From assembly GCA_019633425.1 (NCBI GenBank), contig WSUB01000068.1, positions 1 to 64,000 of the forward strand: a stretch of 64,000 bases of DNA, given 5' to 3'. Origin of the DNA: Tulasnella sp. 424. Taxonomy: Eukaryota > Basidiomycota > Agaricomycetes > Cantharellales > Tulasnellaceae. The position numbers were made by a program, and so were the translations under genes. Positions 1 to 10,987 of this stretch are shown here, piece by piece (within the stretch, counting starts at the first letter, position 1; every line of letters starts with the position of its first letter). The notes beneath the pieces are model-generated. The model did not search any database. It was not told the DNA's origin and worked only from the letters and a program-made list of their open reading frames with translations.

Positions 1-1
1 G

Positions 2-97
2 TTGGAGATGCACGAGGTGACGGACGACAACTGGGGTCTAGAGGATCAGAAGAAAGTTGTGGACGAGGAAAAGGATGCGAAGTCTCAGATCGTCTAG
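2..97 (+). CDS. 3' end of an unidentified gene (partial)
   Basis: The first 97 bases contain an open frame of 31 codons ending in TAG. The peptide is acidic and lysine-rich (it includes the residues VVDEEKDAKSQIV at its end), like the charged C-terminal tail of a larger protein. The start lies outside the window, no domain is visible and no function can be given. It runs toward the oppositely oriented hydroxylase-like gene, so the two converge. It could also be a chance open stretch. Confidence 0.4.
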   Translation: MEMHEVTDDNWGLEDQKKVVDEEKDAKSQIV

Positions 98-448
98 CAC
101 CTTTCCGACATGTACCAAGCACCCTGCATCCCGCGTTGTATTTCTAGACATGTTGTAACCTTATATTAGACTTTAACCTACGGTAAACCTTTCTTAATCG
201 TATATTTTAGTAATACCTTACTCTGCTTCTTCTGTTTCCGGCGACATATCTGGGGGACCTCCAGGGGGGGGGCGTTGAACCGAATACTCGAGCTAGTCAA
301 TGGACTTCACGGTAGCATACACGACGATCACAACAAAATACTGTGTACTATCGAGTGGGGTTTGACAAAGAAGGAAACACTTTACATCAATGATGGCGAG
401 TTCAGTCGAAATAACTAGTCGTATCGCGTCGTTTCAAGTTTGACTTCT
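98..448. other. Convergent intergenic spacer
   Basis: AT-rich 3' flanks of two converging genes. There are poly-A-signal-like AT stretches around 160-215 and a G-run near 266-274. No gene seen. Confidence 0.5.
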
Positions 449-1349
449 TTAAGCCGGAACCTTCTTATACATCAAGTCCGTTCGGATCGTGTACTTCTCT
501 CCCTTGGTCACCTTCGCTCCACAATGAAGCAAGTTCCCCTGTTCGAATATGAGGGCCCTTCCGGGACGCGGGTCGACATCGATGACGGTATCAGCCACGC
601 GGTAGCTGAGGAACTGCGTAGCGCCTCCTTCCAAGTCCTCTTTCGAGCCGTCCAGGTACAGTTGGAGAGTGAGGCAGGATATCTCCGAGCGATCGGGCGT
701 CCAATATGCTATGAGATGCAAAGCATCGAAGAGAGAGGAGATAAGGTCAGACTCAATTCACCGCGCAGAATGCACAGAAAAGGACAAATCACTCACTTCC
801 ATCACAATGAGACTCGAAGAAATCCCCCTTAACGTACTTGAGGTACCTCAACCGCTCATTCAACCTCGACAATTCAACCCTGTCGCTTTCCTTCTTCTTC
901 TTCTCTGCAGGGTCCTCATCTTCCCAATACGAGTCTTCGTTGAACTGCCAATACTTGCTCGTGGGTGCGCTGAGAGCTTCCTCGGGCATGTGGGGTCGCA
1001 ACTTGCTCAAGATAAAATCCGCCAACTCGAAATCGTCGAGCAAGATTCGGCTTGACTTTCTATAATCTTCCACGATTCTGCCGTGTTCGTCTCCGGGTCC
1101 ACCGTGAACGGCAGCCTTAGCCCAAGGTCCGGAGTCTTCCGCCGCTTTCAACAGCTTTTGACAGTCTTCCGGCGTGAGGGCGTTGTCGATGATGAACGCG
1201 ACTCGACCTTCGTTCTCTGGGAAACCGGTGGCTTTCCAGTCGACTTGGTGAACGACGACGGGAGCTGGTTCATCGGGGGATGGCGCAACTGGAGGTTCGG
1301 GTAGCCTCCAGGTGGTCGTCGAGCGGACGGAATCAAAGGATTTCAACAT
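449..1349 (-). CDS. 2-oxoglutarate/Fe(II)-dependent dioxygenase, prolyl 4-hydroxylase-like
   Basis: Two exons, 1349-797 and 708-449, give 270 residues. The donor is GTGAGT and the acceptor CATAG. The splice joins HCDG to YWTPD and restores the typical hydroxylase core. The iron-binding H-x-D is the HCD near residue 183, and the distal histidine is in NLLHCGAK, followed by a basic oxoglutarate-binding residue in YTIRTDL. The motif EGGATQFLSY is typical of the P4H alpha-like double-stranded beta-helix. No signal peptide is visible, so the protein is probably cytosolic or nuclear, as for fungal P4Hc-domain proteins that hydroxylate proteins in an oxygen-dependent way. The substrate cannot be told from sequence. 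The start at 1349 is the first ATG in frame just before the proline-rich N-terminus. An upstream extension to 1550 lacks an ATG start and was not used. Confidence 0.85.
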
Positions 1350-1657
1350 GATGAGGTCGAAGTGGTATACAAAATGAGTGGTGATGGAGCAATGTGCTTC
1401 TTGCACGTCGTATATATACCTGCACCCGAGTCGACGGGAGGTGGTGCAAGTGACCGTGGTCTCGAGCACAGCCACACGGCTTGGAAGTGCGGTTTTTACG
1501 GTACCGTCTACCTCAAGGCACCCGAACGTATGAGTCCTCACACATCTCAAACCAACGTGGAACCAGCAAAATAATATGCCTCACGTTAACGAAGGGAACT
1601 AAAAAAGAGAGGGACTATAATGGAAAAAGAGACAACCACGTATCACACAACGTCAAG
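1350..1657. other. Intergenic spacer upstream of the hydroxylase gene
   Basis: Holds the promoter and 5' UTR of the minus-strand hydroxylase gene and the 3' flank of the GH16 gene. A TATATATA stretch near 1411-1418 (read on the minus strand) lies about 65 bp upstream of the hydroxylase ATG and may be its TATA-like element. No other gene seen. Confidence 0.45.
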
Positions 1658-3373
1658 TTAAAGCAGGAATCCACCCAATCCCAACAGAACAGCCATGCCA
1701 CCAACAACACCAATAGTCCTACCAACAGCGACACCGTGCACGCTCGTGGCGCCATTCACGTTGGTGCTCTCGTTGCTGACCATCACGCGCGGTACGACGC
1801 CGCTGTTGGTGTCATTGGTCGTGTAGACGTAGCTTTGAGCGTTGGCCGGCAAGCTTCCGTTATTAGCTACTGTGGTAGCAGTCTCCTTGGCGCACTTGAT
1901 GGTGACGGACTTGACGATCGTGCTGAACTGTCCTTGGGCGACGTAGTCCGGGTCATTCCAGTCGATCATGCCACCAGCCCAGTCGATCGTGCCTTGAGGG
2001 CTTGAGGAAATACCAGCAGGCCAGATGCTAAAAGGGATCGCGTTGAAAGCATTAGGAATGGAGGACGAAATAGACCACATCCGAAAAAGCCCAGCACGAA
2101 CCTAAGCTGAACTCGAGATGGAGTTGACGGGTAAGCGTAGTACGAGCCGTCCTTGCTGAGAGTGTCCGTCTTCTGCAGAGTCCGAACAGGGCTGCCGTCA
2201 ATCGACCACGTCAGGGTATCAGGAGTCCAATCTAATGAGAATACGTTGCTAATGAGCCACAAGATTGTAAAATATCAACCTAGGTCGTCAATGCAGCGTA
2301 CCAATGGTGTAGTCGTGGTAGTTGGCGTAAGTATCGGTCAACCCGTCATGAGTCTTGCCGTGCGAGTTGCTGTCTGTAAAGACAAGTTCAATAGGGTGAT
2401 TAGGGACTCTCAGGGCTTCGAAAGGGAAAGCCAGGATGAACGTACAGTCAACTTCACCGAGGAAGAAGTAATTGGATTGGCCTTGAGTAGTTTGAGCGCC
2501 AGGCCATCTGAGAGTAGCGCGAATTTATCAGCTTTTTGGGTTATCAAAACCAAAACTCCATCCGCCTACTCACTCCCAATCAATCTCGTCGCGAACGTCC
2601 CTAGGGAGATAGAAACAAAACCGTCAGCAAGAGAACCAAAGGAAATGCTTTTCGAACGGGTAAAAGCGTGGGCGTACGACATGGTGATGAAAGCATTGAC
2701 AACACCGGCCGATCGAGCGGTCTTAAGCGTAGCGGTGATCGTGCCATAATGCACATATCGAGTGCCTAGAGAAAGAGAACAAAGGGCCCGCACAAATTCC
2801 AACCCAGCCGGTCAGCATGTGAAATATACATGCGAGGCCTTTTCGGAGACTTGAAACCCACTGGAAATCCTCGTCCCGTTATTGTCCTTGGTCAAAGTCA
2901 AAACCAGCTCGTTCGCGTTCGAAAGGAAGACTTTGCCCGAGTCGACGACCCAATCGTGCGTGGTAGCGTTGCCGTCGTACATGGTGTAGTTGGTCAGGAT
3001 GCGATCGAGGGATTTGAATGTAGTGGTCTCGTCCGCGCAGATGGGTGCAGGTGTGCATGATGTGAGAGAGTGAGAGTGAAGTGGGTTGCAGCCGCCGAGA
3101 CATTGCGTTCCATCGCCGCTGTAAGGTGAAACAGTAAGAGACGTTTGATGTGGTGGCGGCGGAGGGACCGGAACCTACCAGAAGCCGAATTCAGAGCAGC
3201 AGGCTATCCGTAGCAACGTTAGCGAGGCAGTCCCAAATCGTGAACACGGCGAAACACTCACGCGCTGAAGCTCCGCACAGGTTGCCGGGACCGCAAGTGC
3301 TCTGAGCATTGACTAAAGGAGCAGCTAGGAGGCCCAAGGCGAGCGGGGCTAGGAGTTTCAAGGTTCTCGTCAT
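1658..3373 (-). CDS. Crh-type GH16 cell-wall transglycosylase, GPI-anchored
   Basis: Nine exons (3373-3262, 3203-3179, 3118-2862, 2765-2681, 2600-2574, 2507-2446, 2373-2302, 2231-2102, 2027-1658) sum to 1140 nt, or 379 residues. Order: a cleavable signal peptide ending near VNAQS; a cysteine-rich chitin-binding-like segment (GPGNLCGASAPCCSEFGFC, then CLGGC); the GH16 fold; a Ser/Thr/Asn-rich stretch; and a hydrophobic tail (VLLGLGGFLL) fitting a GPI signal. The catalytic motif DEIDWE is split between a 27-nt exon and the next one, and carries the nucleophile and acid/base glutamates. By family (yeast Crh1/Utr2) it links chitin to beta-glucan at the outer plasma membrane or wall. Several NxT/NxS sequons are present. 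Exact glycan specificity is inferred, not seen. Confidence 0.92.
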
Positions 3374-3902
3374 GCTTGTTGTCGTGCCTGGCTTGTTGAC
3401 TTTTTGGTGAAACGATGAAGAGTGCTAATAAAATATTGCAGAACGCCTATCCAAGAGTTCCGTAGAGACCGTCTGTGTCCAAAAAGGAGCGCTGGTATAT
3501 AGAGAGAGTGAGGGAGAGAGCGTCGGGGGTTGTTAAAGAAACGGTTTCGTTGTAGACTGGGGTGTGAGACAACTCGCCAAGGACTTCGGCGAACTCTATT
3601 ACATTCACATTGCAGTCGGGCGGCACAACAATGCCGACCACCAGCTGCAGACTTTTTGCTCGTTGGCAACGACCGACACTTTCAAGTTGGACGTCGTACG
3701 TACAGGAGTTGGAAGGTCTTCGAAATTTTGCATCGACAGTTGGCGTATCCGAACATCTCCCCCACCGAACGAGCACTTCATCACACAGGGAAAAGCGGTC
3801 TGCCGGCTTCTGCGGCGCCCAGCCGCGGCATCTCTTTGACCATCGTTCGCTTTTCATTACTGTTCATTTTTTTCATCGAGATCTCTCACTTGCATTCCAT
3901 CT
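3374..3902. other. Intergenic spacer between GH16 and GST genes
   Basis: Promoter region of the GH16 gene (minus strand). A GA/CT-rich run near 3500-3520 and a TATA-like TATATAGAG at 3495-3503 are seen. Open frames here lack coding character; no gene called. Confidence 0.5.
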
Positions 3903-4887
3903 TCAAGGAATACTATCTAGTTTCTTCGCATGCGAGTCTCTCCCCATAAATGCATCCAACCCATTCTCTTCAAAGACCTGCCTCGCAACGACCGACGCCT
4001 TCATGGTCTCGTGCGCAACTTCATAGAGCCTGGGGCAGTTCTTCTTGAACCAATCATATCTGTCACCAAGCTCGCGTCAATCGACGGGTTGAAAGCGAGC
4101 CGCGAGTAATTGCCTCGAACGCACCTCGGATATGGCGTCCAATGCGCCATCATCGTCACATAAACATCCAGCATCGTCGGTTGATCAGTTCCCAACAAGA
4201 AGCTGCCATTAAACCCTTTCACTCCCGGTCCCAGCTGAGTCTCCAACAACGTCCAAGCATCAGCCCGACGTTTGCTAGATTCGTCCGAAACCCACTGCTT
4301 CACTTCATCCAGAGTAACGTTCGCGTCTTTGGGGACCGAGATGTACCGTTCGGGGAACTCGACGATCGTCACCGTAGGGTAGATATTGGCTGGGATATAG
4401 ACGAGAAAACGGTAGAAAGCAGCGAGTTGGGCCGCTGCGAGCCTGGAGGTGCTCCAAGGTGAGTCGAGTCCGTGACGGTCATTGAGGTCTGTTTTTGGGT
4501 GATCGAGCACCATAGGTTTTAGTACCAGCCTATCCACGATAAGAACAACGGCACATACAAAGAGCAATTGCTGCTGTCTCGGTCATGACTCCTCCCTCGG
4601 GAGTGAGCAAGGTAGGGAACTGAGCAAGAGGGTTGGCTTCAAGAAGGCGCCTCAGCTCAGGCGAGTCCTTGCGTTTTGTCGTATCCTCATAATTCATGTT
4701 CACAACCTCATGAGGAACCTTGAAAACTCGTAGCTGGATTTAGTCGCACCATGGATAGCGAATTCGAAGTTAACCGCCAGAATCGACATCACTATCCGCT
4801 CGGAGTGCACGTCTAAGAACCTACCAGGACCAGTGGGAAAGTCGAGCCAGCACCATCAGAGTGGAATAAGACGTATTTATCGGACAT
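3903..4887 (-). CDS. Glutathione S-transferase
   Basis: Four exons (4887-4825, 4733-4559, 4488-4125, 4059-3903) total 759 nt, or 252 residues. The N-terminal thioredoxin-like half begins MSDKYVLFHSDGAGST and includes the conserved MTETAAIALYL segment (the helix with the glutathione-contacting E-T/S pair). The C-terminal helical half has AAFYRFLVYIPANIYPT and the N-capping region FLLGTDQPTMLDVYV. The last intron matters: reading through it gives a false stop at 4001, while splicing at GTGCGT..GACAG continues into YDWFKKNCPRL, a typical GST C-terminal helix. Expected role is glutathione conjugation or reduction in the cytosol; class and substrate are not decided by the sequence. Promoter and exon 1 are partly duplicated just upstream (see repeat entries). 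Confidence 0.88.
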
Positions 4888-5755
4888 GATTTTTGGCAGT
4901 CGGCTGTTGTAAACTAGAGTGCTTGGAGGAACGGTAGCTCGTTCAACGACCTCAAGGACGTCACGGATATATATATCGTATTGCGGGCTTACATCCAGGT
5001 GATGTCACCCGTCAAGTCAAATTTGTGGGTGTTAAGCGGCCTTGGCTTCCCACCCACCGCTCCAACAGCTTCTTGGAGGTCGTGTGATCACTTAAGACCA
5101 CGTCAAATCTTCAATGGTTCCAAAGTATCGGGCGCTTGTTTGGTTCACGCAAGTTTGCAGGAGTGGGTAGTAGATTGAAGCGACTGACTTACCGGGCATT
5201 CACAACTTCATGCGATAAGAGGGGTACCAGTTTTCATGTCTTCTACTAGTTCATTAGTCAAGAGCTCTCTGCCATGTGAGGCTGAAGTTCTGGCTGAGCA
5301 GAGCCGAAAGCAGAGGGCGAGCAAGTACAGCCCTTCGTGGATACTTTTCGCGCGGCCCCAACGTTCATGCTCGAGTTTAGCCGGATACTTAATCGATAAT
5401 TTCAGCTATGAATAGTTCGTCCATTGTCTATGAGTGCCTTGAGGATGCCAAGCTTTCCCCTTTTCCCCAACACCTGCACAGTGCCTGGATTCGGCGAGCC
5501 GCAACAGGCTAGGCCCGCTCGCTCCCAGAAAGCTAATCAAAGATAGTTACATAAGTACTCGGTACCGTGAAAAGAACAGTTTACGTTCTGTTGCTATCAT
5601 TGATACCCATTTCCGGCGGGGAGCTCAGTAAATTATGAGCTTGGACCTGTGCGGCCAGTCATTGGCTGGGTGTCTAGCACAAGTTCCAGGGTAGCTGAAG
5701 CACCGAGATAAGATGGAGTTGCCCAGTAAAGTAGGTCAGTTTCATGTCGTACCTG
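4830..5755. repeat. GST upstream duplication, unit 1
   Basis: Holds exon 1 and the promoter of the intact GST gene plus farther upstream sequence. It is repeated in diverged form at 5770-6540. Shared landmarks include GATGTCACC near 5000 and 5933, the block GCGGCCTTGGC..GAGGTCG.GTGATCACTT near 5035-5092 and 5977-6034, and GAGTTGCCCAGT near 5713 and 6503. The stretch contains no other convincing gene. Confidence 0.7.
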
Positions 5756-5768
5756 AGTAATCTACATA

Positions 5769-5832
5769 CCAGAACGAGAGGATATGTTGAGCCGGCACCG
5801 TCACAGTGAAACAAGACGTATCTATTGGACAT
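5769..5832 (-). pseudogene. GST exon-1 relic
   Basis: The ATG at 5832 starts MSNRYVLFHCDGAGSTYPLV, closely matching exon 1 of the intact GST, and a GTATGT donor-like sequence follows. No downstream GST exons exist here: the next sequence is the second upstream block. It is a piece of a segmental duplication, not a working gene. The reading frame is intact over the relic, so the copy is not very old or the exon is simply short. Confidence 0.8.
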
Positions 5833-6540
5833 GATTTTGACAGTAGCTGTCGTCAATGTCTGAAGATGGATGGTGGCTATCAGGTCGCTGAGTTCAAGGA
5901 CTTTGTATTGCAGACTTAATTACGACTAGATGATGTCACCCTATGACACCCTTTGATCTAGTCAAGCTGAGGTCGAGCGGCCTTGGCATCCCGCACCAAC
6001 TTCCAAGGCTATGAGGAGGTCGCGTGATCACTTCAAACCACGTTGTCAGATCTTCAATAATTCAAGAAAACCGGCCCGGGGCACTGAGAGCGAGCGAGTT
6101 CTTCGAGGTAAGAACTTCTCACGCCCCCAATTCTCATCGACTTCCATGCTTGACTTAACCGGAGAATTAATCGACGAATCCAGCTAATATCTCGTCTAGT
6201 TTCCAGGAGCGCCTTGAGGACATGATTTTTCGCCCGTTCATGTGGCTTTTTCCTGAAATGACCCGGATCAGCGAGCCGCATGAGGCTAGACCTGTCTGCT
6301 GCTAGAAAGCTTATGATCAACGAGATTTATGCAACAGAAGAAAGAACCAGTTTTTACGTTTCTTTTCGATTCTCGGGCTGATCTTCCGGCCGGGGCCAAT
6401 CCATCGAATTATCAAGGTTGGACAGACGCTAAGGCTTGCGCGGCCAGCCATTGGCCAGGCGTCTCGCACACGTTTCAGGGTAGGTGAAGTACTGAGAAGA
6501 CGGAGTTGCCCAGTGAGGCAGGTCGTCTTCATCTCGTACC
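5770..6540. repeat. GST upstream duplication, unit 2
   Basis: Diverged tandem copy of 4830-5755: exon-1 relic, promoter and distal upstream block. It ends near 6540, where similarity to unit 1 stops just before the position of a further exon 1. Confidence 0.65.
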
Positions 6541-7576
6541 TTTTTGCTTGAGCCGAGTATCTGCCGTCGTTATCTTGTATTTTTGCAAGTGAAACGTTCG
6601 CAGTGCACTTCTAGATCGTCAGAGGCGTCTTGGACAGGTGCGTTGGGCTTGTTAAGGTCTCGACGCCGCTGAAAAAGAGGCGGGCATTGCTGATGCTTTG
6701 TTTACTACGACGTAGTGTGAATGTGATGCGGACTTGTTCCCCTTGAGTAGCCAAGCTTTTAGATTGGACTACGTTCGACGGCGCTCGCTCATCCACCGCT
6801 CGTTAGTGAGGACCTCGCAGGGCAAGACGCCGTTTCGGCTTCGCATGGAGAGAGTACCACGCCGCATGGCGTTTCGGGACGACCCATCCAAAGTCCAGAC
6901 TACCGTACTGGCCTGAGTGAGCCCGAGATTGGCAATGCTCACCGGCGTCTGAGCGACAACTCACTCGACGACCCCAATGCGGTCGAGGCGCCTTTCCCGT
7001 AGAGGGTACTAGCATACGTTGCAAGGGTAGAAAGCTTCTGTGAATCGGTTTAGCACGAGCACACACGCACGCCAAACGCAGAACCACCTGACAAGGGGAT
7101 ATATTCGGAGTCCAATAAAACACCTAAAAACTACATGTATATGTAACAGATACGCACAGAGAGGGAGAGAGGAAATTCCAGTATCCAGACAGAAAGAACC
7201 CAGTGGACAGGTATAGATGAAGCACAAACAGACAGCAAAGGGGAAGAGACGACCGAAGGGAGGATAAAGGCTAATACTCACTTGAAATGGCTAGGCGATG
7301 AGCGTGAAGTGCAAAATGAAGTTAAGAATGAGGTTGGGGGGAAGGAGAAGGGAAAGGGATGGGTGAAATGGAGGGGAGGATTTAGTCGACGAAAGGTCAA
7401 GAGCGGCGTCAGAAATGGTTGGGGCCTGTGCTACCAAGCCCTTCCCATCCGTCCGACGACGGGGGCGCCCTTGGTCGCCTCTTGAATAGAGAAGTGAACT
7501 GCTCGCGCAGGGATTGCGGAGGACCTTCTGCAGAGACGCTTAGCATACTCGGCAGGTGCCCCAAGCAAAGGAAACG
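6541..7576. other. Intergenic region, no gene seen
   Basis: About 1 kb between the GST duplication and the end of the phosphate symporter gene. Short open frames on both strands lack splice-consistent extensions or recognisable motifs. A purine-rich plus-strand run spans about 7300-7380. Confidence 0.5.
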
Positions 7577-9772
7577 CTACGTACGATCGAACATGCCAAT
7601 AGCATCTTGGTCTTCTACTTCCCCACTTAAGGACTCGAGCGAGCGGCCCTTCGTTTCTGGGATTAGGGCCGTCGAGAATATCCCTGTCATCATAAACAGA
7701 GCAAGAATCTCCAATCTATGAAGGGAACCAACACGGCTCAGTCTTGAGCGACCAGATATCAACAATCGCGGAATACCCACATATGATCGACACTCTTATT
7801 GGGACCTCCAATATCCTTGGCATAAAGCAGCAAGACCTGAGCCAAAACGGCACCTAGCTTGCCTGAAGCAGCGGAAATACCGTGGGCCGTGCTTCGATAC
7901 CGCGTCGGGAACAGCTCTCCCGGTAAGACGAACGTCGTAGAGTTTGGCCCGAAGTTCTGGAAGAAGTTGGCTAGAGCGTACAGAAACGCGAATGACGCTT
8001 GGTTTGAGGTCGTGATCTTGGTGTAGCCGAATCCCATAACGATGAAAATGGCGGTAAGGACGGTGAACCCCATGAACTGGATGGGCTTTCGTCCCCAGGA
8101 ATCAATAAACGCAAAGGTGAACCAGTAACCAGGTATCAACCCGGCGATAGACAAGCTAAACATTCGCACTGATTAGCTCTTGCGTTTGAGGATGAGGGCG
8201 AGGGTATGGCTTACATGATGCTGCCGACCGCGGTGTTGTACATATTGTCGAATGCCCTCTGGTTCAGATTCTCAGCCTTTGAGTTTCCAAAACCAATAGC
8301 ATGGAAGATGAGAGATGGGTTGAGACCGAGGCCGTAGAAGGCAAAATCCAAAGCGAACCAACTCCACGCGCAACCTATCAAGGGCGCGAGGTTGGGCCAC
8401 TTGGAGAAGTGGGCGATAAAATCCCGCCTCGAAGCCTTGGGTACTTCGACTCGCCGCGGCACGCGGTCCTCGATGACATCGAACTTGCCTTTGGAAATGG
8501 TTTGGTCAGTTTTACCCCGTCAATACGGCTCGAAGGGCATCTGTGGGAACGTACCGAATTTGACGAAGTCAGCATCGCTCGAGGCCTGATCCAAATTCCT
8601 CTCGACGTCCATCGTGAATCTTGGAGACTCTGGGATGGTCATTCGAGACCAAATGGCGAACAAGCCTGGAACCATTCCGATCCCGATGACGATTCGCCAT
8701 ACGTAATCGACTGACCGGTAATCTGGTTTGTCGAGGACAGAATCTTTGAAAGCCGCTGTAACAATAAGAGCGACTACCGAAGCTGCGAGATGCGTTGGTT
8801 AAAGCACTTATCCCGGACACATGGTGAATGCCCGAGCTTTGCTTACCTGTTATGTTTCCGAAACCTTGCATCGCAAAGACGCCGATCATCATGCGTCCAC
8901 GGAAGCGTGTTGCAGCAAACTCGGAGGTGATGACTGCTGAGAGGGGGTAGTCGCCTCCTATACCGATACTAATGTGCCAAAATAAGTAGGGGGACAATCG
9001 GTGTATCTCGAATATTAGGACTTAGACTTGCCCCATGATAAAGCGCCACAGAATGAGGACGCCAAACACGTTCACCCCGGGTCCCCGCCCAGCCATGGTT
9101 TGGCCGAAGGTCGCTACCATCACTGAGCACGAATATCGTAAGCACCCAAGACGTTCACAAAATAACAAGAACGAGCATAAGCTGCGCTAAGAAGAACTCA
9201 CTGATAAGCAACTCGATGCCGTATATTTTCTTTCGGCCCCACTTGTCCGCTAGCCAGCCAAAGACCAATTGACCAACCAGATTGCCGACCGGCGTCGCAA
9301 TTTTTAGACCTAGCTCTTGACTCCGCGTCAACTGCCCGTCGGCACCATAGACCAAGCCGATCATATAGGCACAGAGGTTGATGGCGAAGATGTCGTAGGC
9401 ATCGGTGAAGAACCCGGCACCAGCGGCTAGGGTGTACGTAAGGCTGGTCAGCAGTGGGAACAGGACCCGAAGCGTGCACCACTTACTCAAAACGGCTGAT
9501 TTTTTAGAAAAGCAAAGGGGGACGAAATCAAAAGACGTTCAGTAAAAGTGCCGTTGGCAAAGTTATAAGCCATTGCGTACTTCGAACATGGAATTGCCTG
9601 TGATGACATAAAAAAGGAAGCAAGTTTTGGTCAACTTTGTCCTCGGTTCCATGTGGAAAGGTACCGACGTGAACGGTGCATTGTCGATCTCAGCTAATAC
9701 TTTTCTTCGGGCCTGTGCTTTCGAAAGCTGACGTTCGGCTGTAGGACTAGAAGGTGGGGAAAATGTCGTCAT
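7577..9772 (-). CDS. High-affinity H+/inorganic phosphate symporter, PHO84-like (MFS)
   Basis: Ten exons (9772-9669, 9597-9581, 9495-9487, 9426-9202, 9122-9032, 8968-8847, 8782-8555, 8488-8215, 8155-7781, 7715-7577) sum to 1584 nt, or 527 residues, usual for the family. Landmarks: AGAGFFTDAYDIFAINLC in TM1, GWLADKWGRKKIYG after TM2, the phosphate-symporter signature GGDYPLS, a long central cytoplasmic loop, IPGYWFTFAFIDSWGRK, and the C-terminal PETKGRS. About 12 membrane spans are expected in the plasma membrane. Exons 2 and 3 are only 17 and 9 nt, but both are needed to rebuild the conserved junction FHVR-TVL-TAGAGFF. Intron 5 has a GC donor (GCAAGT). Exon 1 uses a weak donor, GTCGGT. Family role is phosphate uptake, usually induced by phosphate starvation. 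Confidence 0.94.
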
Positions 9773-10337
9773 GGGGTGTATTTCGTCGGAGGCGTTGGGT
9801 CGCATACACTCCCTCGAGGAGAGAAAGGCGGGAAGAAGCCAACAGCAAACTGCGCGAGAAGCAGAACGTCCAGTACGGTGGTTGTTTCTGGGGGATACGG
9901 GGGGCAAGAATGGTTGAGATTAGGGTTATTATACTGGCCGAAGCTCGCAGTGAAAGACGAACGTGCCTCCGTTGTTGTTTACTTCGGTTTACTCCAAGGG
10001 CCAAAAGTCCCCCTTACGTCCAGACTTGGCACTACCAAAGACGATCTTAACTCTGGCCCCAAGAACGACCGCAAAAGATAAAGAGATAGCGAGAATCGTA
10101 AGGTTTCGGCAGGGGCGTCGGGGACAAGGATACGCTGTTTGGGCTTCAGCATGCTAAGATGAATCACGTTCGATCCAGACACGTTTCTGCTCTTGCCGAA
10201 TTTCTCACGACCTCGCCGCACCCTGCCGCATTCACCAGTCTCGAGACCCGACGGCCTTGTCTCACCTGCTTCGCGTGTTATAAATTTAGATTTTTATCTC
10301 TTTCTCTCACAGTGGTTCTAGTCCCAAAACTATAGCT
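9773..10337. other. PHO84-like promoter region
   Basis: Upstream region of the symporter gene (minus strand). It has two CACGTT boxes (10165-10170 and 10180-10185) about 400 bp upstream of the ATG, resembling weak Pho4-type bHLH sites; regulation by phosphate is only inferred. No gene seen. Confidence 0.4.
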
Positions 10338-10937
10338 TGCGATCGCCGCCGCTTCAAAACTTGGATGGGTCATCCAACCCTCACCCCATCGCTTGAAGGG
10401 CTGCCTTCTGACGGACCCTGCTATCTTATACACGGCTCGACTCCATCAAAACGTTCCCGGCACTTTATTCATCAGCCAACTGTGATACGCCCAGATTGGC
10501 TACATGTGTCTCGGACTCGGCCAGGGCCACTGGCTTCCGCGAAGTCGTGGGTTGCTTTTACAAAGCTTCAATGGCACGAGACCTAAGACCTACGACCGTT
10601 TCCAAAGCTGCCAAGACATACAGTATCTACATCGCGCTCGGCCTTCCCCCCTAAACGCGGAAACCTCGGCTCAAGAGGCTTAGGAAAACTACACTCCCAC
10701 ACCAACGTGGAACCTGCCCCTTCCGGACTATTGCGAGCCGGGCGTTATCCGTTTGGCCCGGACTTTCAGCTCAGATCTTCAACTGCTCAAGGAATCTATT
10801 CTTAGTGAGGAACAGAACGCGTCTACACAGTCTTGGTTGCTTCGCCAGGGCGTAGCCTGGCAGCGAAAATGAGGCACCGGGACCCGTCGTGGCTAAACTG
10901 CAACCCAATGTCAGAGCGAAGATCTTCCAGGGCCAGC
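10338..10937. repeat. Promoter repeat R1, copy A
   Basis: Sequence upstream of secreted-protein gene A, found again upstream of genes B and C. Landmarks are the CTCCATCAAAACGTTCCCG block, GTGTCTCGGACTCGGCCAGG, and CCGTTTGGCCCGGACTTTCA near 10750. It keeps the uninterrupted A|T site (10625|10626) that holds the Helitron-like insertion in copy C. Confidence 0.8.
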
Positions 10938-10945
10938 TATTTAAA
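10938..10945 (+). promoter_or_regulatory. TATA-like box of secreted gene A
   Basis: TATTTAAA 50 bp upstream of the ATG at 10988. The same element sits 51 and 52 bp upstream of genes B and C. Confidence 0.6.
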
Positions 10946-10987
10946 TCCGAAGGGCATCATGCATTTTGTGTCTGGTCAATCGTAACA

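Noticed and set aside
3447..3949. Several open frames on both strands between GH16 and GST
   Set aside because: They overlap the GST 3' exon recovered by splicing or lie in the GH16 promoter; no independent support.
4001..4118. Unspliced GST end with stop at 4001
   Set aside because: Reading through the last intron gives a non-conserved tail; splicing at 4125/4059 restores the conserved C-terminal helix and a frame ending at 3903.
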